Source: Huaxiibacter chinensis (GTDB taxonomy: Bacteria; Pseudomonadota; Gammaproteobacteria; Enterobacterales; Enterobacteriaceae). From it: a stretch of DNA of 63,499 bases. Positions 1 to 8,177 of this stretch are shown one piece after another. Positions within the stretch are counted from its first letter, which is position 1; each line of letters begins with the position of its first letter. The notes beneath the pieces are model-generated. The model ran no database searches, had not been told where the DNA came from, and was given only the letters and a program-made list of their open reading frames with translations. The position numbers and the translations under genes were made by a program. The stretch covers positions 1 to 63,499 of the forward strand of contig NZ_JAJVHF010000011.1 in assembly GCF_022171985.1 (NCBI RefSeq). The letters run 5' to 3'.

Positions 1-69
1 GCTTTTCTCTGCCGGCGTTCATCGCTGAACCCCGCTGACCCGGCGGCTTGTGTTCCGTTGTTCCGTGTC

Positions 70-131
70 AGTGGAGGCGCATTATAGGGAGTTCTCAGAC
101 GTTGACAACCCCTCTTTTAAAAAAAACTTTC
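70..131 (-). promoter_or_regulatory. rRNA operon P1 promoter, reading left out of the window
   Basis: On the minus strand there is a -35 TTGTCA (103-108), a 16-bp spacer and a -10 TATAAT (81-86), followed by a GC-rich discriminator GCGCCTCC and a likely start at the A at 72. An A/T tract just upstream of the -35 (109-131) fits an UP element. The transcribed part (CACTGACACGG onward) closely resembles the E. coli rrnB leader. In E. coli, murI lies directly upstream of rrnB, so the left neighbour should be a 16S rRNA gene. The P2 promoter and the rRNA itself are outside the window. Confidence 0.88.
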
Positions 132-159
132 AACCGTCTCTTTTTTGCTCAAAACCGTG

Positions 160-1011
160 CTATAGCGCTAGTTTTTCGAGCGTTTCAAAGCCATAACGGC
201 GTAAAACGGGTAAAAGTTGCTCAGTTTCTTTTGTCAGGGCCATACAGAAGGCAATATTCGCTTCAGTCGATTTTGCATCAGGCGCCTCATGTTCAAGCAG
301 CCAGGCCGTACGACGTGCAATAGCCGCGCCGGAATCCACCAGCCGGGTTCCCTCTGGCAGCACCTGCAAAAGCTCTTCCTGCAATAAAGGAAAATGTGTA
401 CATCCCAGCACAACGGTATCTGGCGGCTCTGGCATTCGCAGCCATGGGCGCAGAATGCGACGCAACTCATCAAGCGAGACGGGTTCACCGTGCAGTTTTG
501 CTTCTGCCATTTCCACCAGCTCAGCCGATCCAAGCATGGCGATCTGACACTCATTAGCAAAGCGGTCTATCAGTTCACGTGTATAAGGACGTTTAACCGT
601 GCCGCGTGTCGCCAGCAGACCCACGATGCCATTTGCGGTTAAACGCGCCGCAGGCTTAATCGCGGGCACCACGCCCACCACGGGGAAGGGGAATTTTTCA
701 CGCAAGGCAGGAAGAGATACGGTACTTGCCGTGTTACAGGCAATGACGGCCAGCGCTAACGGGAACCGCGCCTGCACGGCAGTGACAATTTCGACGACGC
801 GCTCGACAATAAATTCCTCGCTCTTCTCTCCATAGGGAAAAGCCACATTGTCGAAGGCATAGATATAGTGGAGATTCGGCAGGAGATGCCGAATCTCATC
901 GTAGACCGAAAGCCCACCGACGCCGGAGTCAAATACCAGCACGGTGGGACGCGGATCAGAAGGTGTAGCTGCCAGACAAGGTGTATTCCCGTCCTGCAGT
1001 TTGGTAGCCAT
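160..1011 (-). CDS. murI: Glutamate racemase
   Basis: MurI interconverts L- and D-glutamate in the cytoplasm and so supplies D-glutamate for peptidoglycan precursors. The 283-residue protein is almost collinear with E. coli MurI. It shows the FDSGVGGLSV motif near residue 28, the first catalytic cysteine in ACNTAS and the second in LGCTHFPL, plus the N-terminal extension that in E. coli binds UDP-MurNAc-Ala. Its start lies inside the 3' end of btuB: the two genes overlap by 56 bp in different frames, as in E. coli, so translation is probably coupled. The rrn P1 promoter starts just beyond its stop codon. Confidence 0.97.
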   Translation of the reverse strand: MATKLQDGNTPCLAATPSDPRPTVLVFDSGVGGLSVYDEIRHLLPNLHYIYAFDNVAFPYGEKSEEFIVERVVEIVTAVQARFPLALAVIACNTASTVSLPALREKFPFPVVGVVPAIKPAARLTANGIVGLLATRGTVKRPYTRELIDRFANECQIAMLGSAELVEMAEAKLHGEPVSLDELRRILRPWLRMPEPPDTVVLGCTHFPLLQEELLQVLPEGTRLVDSGAAIARRTAWLLEHEAPDAKSTEANIAFCMALTKETEQLLPVLRRYGFETLEKLAL

Positions 1012-2791
1012 AAACTGTCTCGTAATCTTTATCGAACAGGTTAGCTATTTTACCACGAACTGTCAGATGAGAGGTGACCGGATACGAAAGTGCGACATCC
1101 CACAAACTTACTCCCCCCATTTGCACACGTCGGGCATTGTCGTAGTCATAATCGTAGCGCTCGCCGATATACTGCCAGGTCACATCCCAACCCAGCGAAT
1201 AAGCCTGGCCGCTCAAATCGTATTTCACCTGCTGCTTCGCACGGCGATAAAGCTGTTTACCGGTTTCATCATCGCGTGGGTCGACATACTGCAACGTCAA
1301 ACGATGATCCACAGGCCCCGTCGTGACGTTTGCTGTCCACTCGAGCCCTTTAATCGTCGCGGACTTCACGTTGAAGTAGGCATTATTGTTGTAATCAATC
1401 AGGTTCTGGATTTCGTAGCGGTACGTAGAGAGTCGCCAGTCCACCGGTCCGGTTAGCCCTTCCAGCCCTGCTTCCCACTGTTTTGACTCTTCTGGCTTCA
1501 GGTTTGGATTCGACGAAATGCCAAAGCGCTCGGCGCCAAACTGCTGACCCAGTGACGGTGCAAGGAACCCCGTCCCGTAAGACAGCGTCACTTTATAGTC
1601 ATCAACAAACTCCCAGCCCGCTGCCGTTTGCCACGTTCCATGCCAGCCGAACTGCTCATCATGATCTTCACGACCCGAGGCTTCCAGCGTCACGCTGTCG
1701 ATTTGCTGCTGACCTGTGAGGTATAAGCCGGTGTTGTCGCGCTTATAATGATCGGAGCTTGTCGTCCCCAACGACATGAGCTTTTCTTGTTTCCAGTCGA
1801 CGCCGCCGCTGATCGCGCCATGTCCAACGATGACATTATTCCCCCACTGAATATAACGTTGCTCCATATCATCGAGAGAATAGCCCGGCGCATAGCGCCA
1901 CGTCTGGCTGCTGTAGTTGTAATCTTTGATTCGCTGGTAATTGGCAACCAGTTGAGAAGAGTAAATACCGGAATGGAAGCGCATCGCAGCATCCCATGAC
2001 TGGGTATAGTTCTGGTGCTCGTCATTACCACCGTCATATCCATAGTTGCCCTGGTCATAATCGGCGTTGCTGGCATACCCGTACCCACGGAATGAACCAT
2101 CAAAGTAGTCGTTAAACTTATGTTCGATGCCGCCCCAGAAAAGCTTATTTCGATAGCCATCGCGATCGTTATCACCGCTATACGTCGAGTGTGGCTGAAC
2201 GTTAAAGCCCTTTGTCGTCTGATAAGCGCCCGCCGCCGTTACGACCGTATCACCAAAGCGCTTGCGGTACGTTCCGTCATACTCCTGATAGCCTTTAGAA
2301 CCCACGCCCGCATTGATTTGCGAACGCTCTTCACCGGCCATCGTAATGATATTGACGACGCCGCCAATGGCGCCCGAGCCATAGATAGCCGAGCGGGGTC
2401 CGCGGATATACTCAATTCGCTGGACCAGCGACACCGGGATTTGATCGATATCGCTGCTGTTAGAAATACCCGGACGGGCAACCGGAATGCCATCGACTAA
2501 CACCAATACGTGTTTAGCCTCAGTTCCGCGAACAAAAAGCGATGAACTCTGCCCCATACCGCCATTTTGCGCGATATCCACGCCAGGCAGGCGTCGCATC
2601 ACGTCAAGAACCGTTCTGGACTGCCAGCGGTCAATATCTTCACGCGTAACGACATCCGTTGGCGCAAGGACGGTATTTACAGGTTGTTGAAAACGGTTTG
2701 CTGTCACCACTAACGAGTCAGCGCTATCCTGCGCCCAGCCCGAAAATGCCGTGACGGAAAGTGCCGTCATCAGCGATACTTTTTTAATCAT
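956..2791 (-). CDS. btuB: TonB-dependent vitamin B12 outer-membrane transporter
   Basis: BtuB takes up cobalamin across the outer membrane using TonB energy. The chosen start gives 611 residues (E. coli 614) and a 20-residue signal peptide ending SGWA. A TonB-box-like DSLVVTANRF follows, then the plug (RRLPGVDI, YIRGPRSAIYGS, IGGVVNIIT) and a beta barrel ending in the C-terminal aromatic YTF. An in-frame ATG five codons upstream (2806) is possible, but MIKK matches the known start. Expression is controlled by the cobalamin riboswitch upstream. The 3' end overlaps murI by 56 bp. A MET-box-like array overlaps the predicted promoter (see findings). Confidence 0.96.
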   Translation of the reverse strand: MIKKVSLMTALSVTAFSGWAQDSADSLVVTANRFQQPVNTVLAPTDVVTREDIDRWQSRTVLDVMRRLPGVDIAQNGGMGQSSSLFVRGTEAKHVLVLVDGIPVARPGISNSSDIDQIPVSLVQRIEYIRGPRSAIYGSGAIGGVVNIITMAGEERSQINAGVGSKGYQEYDGTYRKRFGDTVVTAAGAYQTTKGFNVQPHSTYSGDNDRDGYRNKLFWGGIEHKFNDYFDGSFRGYGYASNADYDQGNYGYDGGNDEHQNYTQSWDAAMRFHSGIYSSQLVANYQRIKDYNYSSQTWRYAPGYSLDDMEQRYIQWGNNVIVGHGAISGGVDWKQEKLMSLGTTSSDHYKRDNTGLYLTGQQQIDSVTLEASGREDHDEQFGWHGTWQTAAGWEFVDDYKVTLSYGTGFLAPSLGQQFGAERFGISSNPNLKPEESKQWEAGLEGLTGPVDWRLSTYRYEIQNLIDYNNNAYFNVKSATIKGLEWTANVTTGPVDHRLTLQYVDPRDDETGKQLYRRAKQQVKYDLSGQAYSLGWDVTWQYIGERYDYDYDNARRVQMGGVSLWDVALSYPVTSHLTVRGKIANLFDKDYETVYGYQTAGREYTLSGSYTF

Positions 2792-2867
2792 TGTTAAAGC
2801 ATCCATAATATAAGAAGGATGCCGCAGGCCTCATCTATAGCACGCGATGATGAAACCAAATGCGACG

Positions 2868-3078
2868 TGATTCCGGCAGGTCTTCGGGCTTGGTGGCGTA
2901 TTATGGATGAAGACTTCCCGCTCACATCATCCTTCTGGCTGCCTCTGCGCTGGCTGCAACCTGAATGATGTCGTGTTTGGTATAGCAGTGTCTAAACTCT
3001 CATCCCGCCAGTCTTTACCGCTGCGCGTCAGCTCCAGATTTGCACTGGATTCCCTTTTCACTTAGAGGAGACCGGAAA
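2868..3078 (-). promoter_or_regulatory. Adenosylcobalamin riboswitch of btuB
   Basis: On the minus strand the leader contains AAGCCCGAAGACCTGCC, the B12-box region (about 2874-2891). Further upstream it carries GGGAATCCAGTGCAAATCTG (about 3036-3056) and CTGACGCGCAGCGGTAA. These match the E. coli btuB leader, which blocks the ribosome binding site when adenosylcobalamin is bound. The leader starts about 285 nt before the btuB ATG. Boundaries are approximate because no covariance model was run. Confidence 0.93.
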
Positions 3079-3082
3079 CAGA

Positions 3083-3112
3083 ATGCTACAATTAGATACG
3101 TATAGATGTCCA
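3083..3112 (-). promoter_or_regulatory. Predicted btuB promoter
   Basis: On the minus strand TGGACA (3107-3112) is a 5/6 match to -35, separated by 18 bp from TAGCAT (3083-3088), a 4/6 match to -10. The implied start at about 3076 falls exactly where the riboswitch begins, which supports the call. Only sequence and position support it. Confidence 0.55.
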
Positions 3113-3143
3113 GACAGCTATGCCCCATTAAATCTGGACATCG
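3096..3143. promoter_or_regulatory. MET-box-like tandem 8-mers (candidate MetJ operator) between btuB and trmA
   Basis: Three contiguous 8-mers, ATACGTAT (3096), AGATGTCC (3104) and AGACAGCT (3112), each match 6 of 8 bases of the MET box AGACGTCT. A further GGACATCG lies in the same 8-bp register at 3136 (5/8). The 11-mer ATCTGGACATC (3132-3142) also occurs inside the metB/metJ operator at 24155-24165. The array covers the predicted btuB -35 and spacer. Function is inferred; no binding data are available here. Confidence 0.42.
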
Positions 3144-3195
3144 TCTGCACAATCCCTACAATCCCCGCGTAAATCTTTATCACTCAGGACGCATC

Positions 3196-4296
3196 ATGAC
3201 CCCCGAACACCTCCCGACAGAACAGTACGACGCACAGCTGGCAGAGAAAGTCGTCCGCCTGCAAAGTATGATGACGCCTTTCGCGGCGCCGGTTCCCGAG
3301 GTGTTTCGTTCACCGGTCAGCCATTATCGTATGCGTGCTGAGTTCCGCATCTGGCACGATGGCGACGACCTGTATCACATCATTTTCGATCAGCAGACCA
3401 AATCGCGTATTCGCGTGAACAGTTTCCCGGCGGCGAGCGAATTAATTAATCAGTTAATGACGCTGATGATTGAAGGCGTACGTGAGAATCCGGTACTGCG
3501 CCATAAGCTGTTCCAGATTGACTACCTGACCACCCAAAGCAATCAGGCTATTGTCTCCCTGCTGTATCACAAGACGCTGAATGATGAATGGCGCGCCGAG
3601 GCGGAACGCCTGCGCGATGCGCTGCGAGCGCAAAATATAAATGTGCATCTGATTGGTCGCGCGACAAAAACCAAAATCATGCTCGATCAGGATTACGTCG
3701 ATGAGCGCCTTGCCGTGGCGGGAAAAGAGATGATCTACCGCCAGGTCGAGAACAGCTTCACCCAGCCGAATGCAGCCATGAACGTGCAAATGCTGGAGTG
3801 GGCGATTAACGCGACGGAAGATTCAACCGGTGATTTGCTGGAGTTGTACTGCGGCAACGGCAATTTCTCGCTGGCGCTGGCGCGCAACTTCAATCGCGTG
3901 CTGGCGACCGAAATCGCCAAACCGTCCGTTGCGTCGGCGCAATACAACATTGCCGCCAACCATATTGATAACGTGCAGATCATTCGAATGGCGGCAGAAG
4001 AGTTCACCCAGGCCATGAACGGCGTGCGCGAATTTAACCGTCTGCAGGGTATCGATCTGCTGAGTTATCAGTGCGAGACGATTTTCGTCGATCCACCGCG
4101 CAGTGGGCTGGACAGTGAAACCGAGAAGATGGTCCAGGCGTATCCGCGCATTCTGTATATCTCCTGCAACCCGGAAACGCTTTGTAAGAATCTGGAAACA
4201 TTAAGCCAGACGCACAAGGTTGAACGTCTGGCATTGTTCGATCAGTTCCCGTACACGCACCACATGGAGTGCGGCGTTTTACTGACTGCCCGATAA
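3196..4296 (+). CDS. trmA: tRNA (uracil-5-)-methyltransferase
   Basis: TrmA uses S-adenosylmethionine to make 5-methyluridine at position 54 of tRNAs and also modifies tmRNA. The ATG at 3196 gives 366 residues, the E. coli length; an upstream in-frame ATG at 3106 would add 30 unlike residues and lies in the btuB control region. The SAM-binding motif [19 protein letters not shown] is near residue 215. The [11 protein letters not shown] motif follows, and the catalytic cysteine is in YISCNPETL near the C terminus. It is divergent from btuB. A hairpin-capable inverted repeat lies 54-91 bases upstream of its start. Confidence 0.97.
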   Translation: MTPEHLPTEQYDAQLAEKVVRLQSMMTPFAAPVPEVFRSPVSHYRMRAEFRIWHDGDDLYHIIFDQQTKSRIRVNSFPAASELINQLMTLMIEGVRENPVLRHKLFQIDYLTTQSNQAIVSLLYHKTLNDEWRAEAERLRDALRAQNINVHLIGRATKTKIMLDQDYVDERLAVAGKEMIYRQVENSFTQPNAAMNVQMLEWAINATEDSTGDLLELYCGNGNFSLALARNFNRVLATEIAKPSVASAQYNIAANHIDNVQIIRMAAEEFTQAMNGVREFNRLQGIDLLSYQCETIFVDPPRSGLDSETEKMVQAYPRILYISCNPETLCKNLETLSQTHKVERLALFDQFPYTHHMECGVLLTAR

Positions 4297-4347
4297 CCTC
4301 ACAGCCGGGTGCGCGCGCGGCGCTACCCGTCTCTGTTTCAAAGTCTC

Positions 4348-4707
4348 TTAATCGATGGACTGGTGCTTACGATTACGCATCCTGATGCCAATCCAGAACA
4401 CCAGCGCCACGGTTAAGATGGCCGGCAGGAAGTTTGAACCGATATCCGGATATTCGGCGCGCACCACGGTGCTGTACAGCAGAACGCCCAGGACAAAGAA
4501 CGCCGCCGCCAGGCCCGGTAAACCTACCGGCATGGTGCGATTCTGATAGCGTTGATGCAGGCAGTACACCGTCAGCACCAGGGCTATCATCGGAAAGATT
4601 GAAAAGGGCACGATGGAGCTGAAAATCGCCGCAAATGTGCCATTGATTGATAAGCCAGCGATCAATGCCAGCAACAACGTACCTTTATCCTGACCTGACT
4701 GTTTCAT
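4348..4707 (-). CDS. yijD: YijD family inner-membrane protein
   Basis: This 119-residue protein matches E. coli YijD along its length. It has four hydrophobic segments (about residues 9-28, 30-46, 63-83 and 92-109) and a basic C-terminal tail, which suggests a small inner-membrane protein. Its function is unknown. The start lies 3 bases after the fabR stop, so it is almost certainly co-transcribed with the fatty-acid repressor; that linkage is conserved in E. coli and hints at a membrane-lipid role without proving one. Confidence 0.93.
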   Translation of the reverse strand: MKQSGQDKGTLLLALIAGLSINGTFAAIFSSIVPFSIFPMIALVLTVYCLHQRYQNRTMPVGLPGLAAAFFVLGVLLYSTVVRAEYPDIGSNFLPAILTVALVFWIGIRMRNRKHQSID

Positions 4708-4710
4708 TAC

Positions 4711-5349
4711 TCACCCTTCGTCGATTTGTTGCGCCGACCTTTCTTGTTCACGGCGATACCAGTAATACGCGCCTTTGGAAATCATCCGCAGCTGCAATAC
4801 CAGTCGCTCTTCGAGTTGCTTACGCTGTTCAATACCCACATCCAGTGCTTCGGCGCCCGCACTGAAAACAATGGTGACCATCGCCTCGGCCTGCGCTTCG
4901 GTGAAGGCGCGTGGCATATGGTTTTCGATTTCAAGATAGTCGGCAAGTTCCGCAATAAAATGCTGAATTTCTCTCACTACCGCGGCACGAAAAGCGGCCG
5001 ATGTACCAGAGCGTTCACGCAATAGCAGACGAAACGCATTAGGGTTATTGCCGATAAATTCCATAAAGGTCGAGACCGATGTGCGGATCACGCTCCCGCC
5101 TTTGGCGATGCGCTGGCGTGCCTGACGCATCAACTGGCGCAACATCAGGCCGCTTTCATCGACCATGGTCAGCCCCAGTTCATCCACATCCCGAAAATGA
5201 CGATAGAAGGAGGTTGGCGCAATTCCTGCCTCGCGTGCGACTTCGCGCAGGCTCAAACTGGCAAAGCTTCGCTCAGCGCTCAGTTGACTGAATGCCGCTT
5301 CCACCAGCGAACGCCGTGTTTTCTCTTTTTGTTGTGCTCTAACGCCCAT
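4711..5349 (-). CDS. fabR: TetR-family repressor of unsaturated fatty acid synthesis
   Basis: FabR represses fabA and fabB according to the balance of saturated and unsaturated acyl thioesters. The start at [13 protein letters not shown] gives 212 residues. The TetR helix-turn-helix spans roughly residues 8-55, with [16 protein letters not shown] as the recognition part; the remainder is the helical ligand domain. The reading frame stays open upstream to 5475, but that extension is unlike the family. It is divergent from sthA, with a 199-bp gap, and is followed immediately by yijD. Confidence 0.95.
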   Translation of the reverse strand: MGVRAQQKEKTRRSLVEAAFSQLSAERSFASLSLREVAREAGIAPTSFYRHFRDVDELGLTMVDESGLMLRQLMRQARQRIAKGGSVIRTSVSTFMEFIGNNPNAFRLLLRERSGTSAAFRAAVVREIQHFIAELADYLEIENHMPRAFTEAQAEAMVTIVFSAGAEALDVGIEQRKQLEERLVLQLRMISKGAYYWYRREQERSAQQIDEG

Positions 5350-5548
5350 CACGATAGTTGAATCCTTCCAAAGGCCTGTTGGCACTATACCAGAGAATAA
5401 AATTAATCTGTTTACATCCCTTTGTGAATGATTGTTTACGTGCCGTTTGTGCTCCACTGTGCGAAAAGAGCACAACGATAATTGGGTTATCAGGCCAATG
5501 ATGTTACTATTCTGTTGCTTTTATGTATAAGAACAGGTAAGCCTTGCC

Positions 5549-6949
5549 ATGTCACATTCCTACGATTACGACGCAATAGTTATTGGTTCCGGTCCCGGCG
5601 GAGAAGGTGCTGCTATGGGCCTGGTGAAGCAGGGAGCAAGGGTCGCGGTGATTGAGCGCTACCATAATGTCGGCGGCGGTTGCACCCACTGGGGCACCAT
5701 CCCGTCTAAAGCACTCCGCCACGCCGTTAGCCGCATTATCGAATTTAACCAAAACCCTCTTTACAGCGACCACTCCCGACTTCTTCGTTCCTCTTTTGCC
5801 GACATCCTTAACCATGCTGATACGGTGATTAATCAGCAAACACGGATGAGACAAGGATTCTACGAACGCAATCACTGCGAAATCCTGCAAGGAGACGCGC
5901 ATTTCGTTGACGAGCACACGCTGGCACTGAAATGCCATGACGGTTCGGTCGAAACGATCACCGCGGAGAAATTTGTCATCGCGTGTGGGTCACGCCCTTA
6001 TCGTCCTGATGACGTCGATTTTTCGCATCCGCGTGTTTACGACAGTGACTCCATCCTGAGCCTGCACCACGAACCACGCCATGTGTTGATCTATGGCGCA
6101 GGAGTGATTGGCTGCGAATACGCCTCTATCTTCCGTGGGATGGAAGTGAAAGTGGATTTAATCAATACCCGCGATCGTCTGCTGGCCTTTCTCGATCAGG
6201 AGATGTCCGATTCGCTCTCCTATCACTTCTGGAACAGCGGTGTCGTCATCCGCCACAATGAAGAGTACGAGAAAATTGAAGGCTGCGACGACGGCGTGAT
6301 CATGCACCTGAAGTCCGGTAAAAAGTTAAAAGCCGACTGCCTGCTGTATGCAAATGGCCGTACCGGGAACACCGATTCGCTGGCGCTGGAGAACATAGGT
6401 CTTACCACCGACAGCCGCGGTCAGTTGAAGGTCAACAGTATGTACCAGACAGCGCTGCCGCATATCTATGCCGTTGGCGATGTGATTGGTTATCCGAGTC
6501 TGGCCTCAGCAGCCTACGATCAGGGCCGTATTGCCGCCCAGGCGCTGGTCAAAGGTGAAGCGAACGCCCACCTCATTGAAGATATCCCGACCGGTATTTA
6601 TACCATCCCGGAAATCAGCTCTGTGGGTAAAACCGAACAACAGCTGACGTCGATGAAAGTGCCTTATGAAGTGGGTCGTGCTCAATTCAAGCATCTGGCG
6701 CGGGCGCAAATCGTGGGAATGAGTGTAGGAACGCTGAAGATTTTGTTCCATCGCGAGACGAAAGAGATTCTGGGCATTCACTGCTTCGGTGAACGTGCTG
6801 CGGAGATCATTCATATCGGCCAGGCCATCATGGAACAAAAAGGTGGTGGTAACACCATCGAGTACTTTGTTAACACCACCTTTAACTACCCCACTATGGC
6901 AGAAGCCTATCGGGTAGCGGCGCTAAATGGCTTAAACCGCCTGTTTTAA
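5549..6949 (+). CDS. sthA: Soluble pyridine nucleotide transhydrogenase
   Basis: SthA (UdhA) is a cytoplasmic FAD enzyme that passes reducing equivalents between NADPH and NAD+. It has 466 residues, the same as E. coli. The FAD-binding motif [11 protein letters not shown] is at about residues 12-22, the NAD(P) site is [12 protein letters not shown] near 185, and [14 protein letters not shown] near 308 completes the FAD site. Where lipoamide dehydrogenases carry a redox disulfide, this protein has [13 protein letters not shown] with one cysteine, as the SthA branch does. The last 18 bp overlap the 3' end of the convergent oxyR. Confidence 0.97.
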   Translation: MSHSYDYDAIVIGSGPGGEGAAMGLVKQGARVAVIERYHNVGGGCTHWGTIPSKALRHAVSRIIEFNQNPLYSDHSRLLRSSFADILNHADTVINQQTRMRQGFYERNHCEILQGDAHFVDEHTLALKCHDGSVETITAEKFVIACGSRPYRPDDVDFSHPRVYDSDSILSLHHEPRHVLIYGAGVIGCEYASIFRGMEVKVDLINTRDRLLAFLDQEMSDSLSYHFWNSGVVIRHNEEYEKIEGCDDGVIMHLKSGKKLKADCLLYANGRTGNTDSLALENIGLTTDSRGQLKVNSMYQTALPHIYAVGDVIGYPSLASAAYDQGRIAAQALVKGEANAHLIEDIPTGIYTIPEISSVGKTEQQLTSMKVPYEVGRAQFKHLARAQIVGMSVGTLKILFHRETKEILGIHCFGERAAEIIHIGQAIMEQKGGGNTIEYFVNTTFNYPTMAEAYRVAALNGLNRLF

Positions 6950-7849
6950 CGCACTGTCGAAATGGCCATCCATTGAACTGCGGATGGCCTCTGCCAGCTG
7001 CTCATAGCGGCTGCGCAGCGGCGAGCCCGGGCGGTATACCAGCCCAATGGTGCGGCGCGGCTCGGGTTTAATGCACGGCAGGTAAACCACGCCATCGCGC
7101 TTACGCTCGTTAGGCACAGCCAGTGCCGGCAGCAGCGTAATACCGCTTCCCGCTGCAACCATATTGCGCAGCGTCTCCAGGCTGGTTGCGCGGAAGTGAG
7201 TATCTTCATCCGCCCCGGCTTCAAAACAGAAACCCATCGCCTGATCGCGCAGGCAGTGCCCGTCTTCCAGCATCAGCAGTTTCTCACCCGCCAGATCGGC
7301 CATCGGCACACGATCGCGATTCGCCCACGGGTGATCTTCATAGATCGCCAGCATCATCGGCTCATCAAACAACGGCACTTCGATAAAGACTTCGCTCTCT
7401 TTGACCAGCGCCAGAATCACGCAGTCGAGCTTGCCGCTATCCAGCTGCGTCAGCAGTTGATGAGTTTGTGCTTCATGCAGGTACATTTCGAGTTTCGGGA
7501 AGGTCTGGTGCAGCATCGGAATAATATGCGGCAACAGGTATGGGCCAACGGTTGGGATCAGGCCGATATGCAGCGGGCCGGACATCGTCTCCCCCTGCTG
7601 GCTTGCCATTTCCTTGAGCACTTTGACCTCGCGCAGCACGGTGCGCGCCTGATCCACCAGCAGCAAACCGGCCTGGGTGAACAGCACTTTACGGCTGGTT
7701 CGCTCCAGCAGCATCACGCCCAACTCATCCTCAAGCTTGCGGATCTGCCCGCTCAGGGTAGGCTGACTGACGTGGCAAGAGTCTGCCGCGCGGCGAAAAT
7801 GGCGATGCTCTGCAAGAGCAACCAGGTATTCAAGATCACGAATATTCAT
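6932..7849 (-). CDS. oxyR: Hydrogen peroxide sensor and LysR-type activator
   Basis: OxyR activates katG, oxyS and other peroxide-defence genes when it is oxidised. The 305-residue length equals E. coli. The LysR winged helix-turn-helix is residues 1-60 ([16 protein letters not shown]). The redox cysteines are in [12 protein letters not shown], corresponding to Cys199 and Cys208. The gene is divergent from the oxyS RNA and shares an OxyR site with it (7871-7907). It converges with sthA, with an 18-bp overlap of coding ends. katG, one of its targets, lies about 9 kb away. Confidence 0.98.
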   Translation of the reverse strand: MNIRDLEYLVALAEHRHFRRAADSCHVSQPTLSGQIRKLEDELGVMLLERTSRKVLFTQAGLLLVDQARTVLREVKVLKEMASQQGETMSGPLHIGLIPTVGPYLLPHIIPMLHQTFPKLEMYLHEAQTHQLLTQLDSGKLDCVILALVKESEVFIEVPLFDEPMMLAIYEDHPWANRDRVPMADLAGEKLLMLEDGHCLRDQAMGFCFEAGADEDTHFRATSLETLRNMVAAGSGITLLPALAVPNERKRDGVVYLPCIKPEPRRTIGLVYRPGSPLRSRYEQLAEAIRSSMDGHFDSALKQAV

Positions 7850-7870
7850 TATTCATCCTCCGTCGCCATG

Positions 7871-7907
7871 ATAGTTCATGGCGATAGATAGCATAGCAAT
7901 GAACGAT
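7871..7907. promoter_or_regulatory. OxyR binding site between oxyR and oxyS
   Basis: The four-part OxyR pattern is present with exact spacing: ATAG (7871), CGAT (7882), ATAG (7893) and CGAT (7904), each separated by 7 bases. Two quarters are the perfect ATAG and two are CGAT in place of CTAT. In E. coli this site represses oxyR and activates oxyS. Confidence 0.88.
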
Positions 7908-7945
7908 TATCCCTATCAAGCATTCTGTTGAATAATACAGCACAT

Positions 7946-8060
7946 AGACGAGGCGGCGGCTGTTTGACCCTTGAAGTCCCCGCTGAGTCAAAACGAGTTT
8001 CTCTCAAACTCGAATAAATAAAGCCAACGTGAACTTTTGCGGACCCCGTGGTCCGCATTT
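7946..8060 (+). ncRNA. oxyS: OxyS small regulatory RNA
   Basis: OxyS is an Hfq-dependent sRNA induced by peroxide; in E. coli it represses fhlA and nusG, among others. This copy carries the segments ACCCTTGAAGTC, GAGTTTCTC and TAAAGCCAACGTGAACTTTTGCGG, essentially as in E. coli. It ends with the terminator hairpin GCGGACC-CCGT-GGTCCGC (8039-8056) followed by a T run. A -10-like TAATAC (about 7933-7938) precedes the predicted start. The first 25 nt and the middle stem differ from E. coli, so the 5' end is approximate. Confidence 0.93.
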
Positions 8061-8089
8061 TTTTGCGTAAAAAAGCCCGGGGATAAAAG

Positions 8090-8174
8090 CAAAATGGCAA
8101 CCGACGTTGCCATTTTTAGTGTTTACTCCCTCTCCCCATGGGAGAGGAGTAGGGGTGAGGGCACCAGCCCGCAC
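8090..8174. repeat. Composite repeat: terminator-like hairpin plus REP-like hairpin (copy next to argH)
   Basis: The first part is an 11-bp stem, AAAATGGCAAC (8091-8101) with GTTGCCATTTT (8106-8116), and a CGAC loop; A and T runs on both sides suggest a two-way terminator for argH and for read-through from oxyS. The second part is a REP-like palindrome CTCCCTCTCCCC-atg-GGAGAGGAG with the tail GGGGTGAGGGCACCAGCCCGC. The same two-part unit occurs twice beside pfkA (45411-45594). It begins 3 bases after the argH stop. Confidence 0.85.
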
Positions 8175-8177
8175 TCA

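Noticed and set aside
159..171. Small palindrome CTATAGCGCTAG-like at the murI stop as a terminator
   Set aside because: The stem is short and weak with no convincing T run on the minus strand.
48..323. 91-codon open frame across the rrn P1 promoter and murI end
   Set aside because: It crosses a promoter and the antisense of a conserved gene; no ribosome binding site.
7196..7891. 231-codon open frame antisense to oxyR
   Set aside because: It spans the complement of oxyR and its promoter; the Q/H-rich translation is typical of a reverse-strand shadow.
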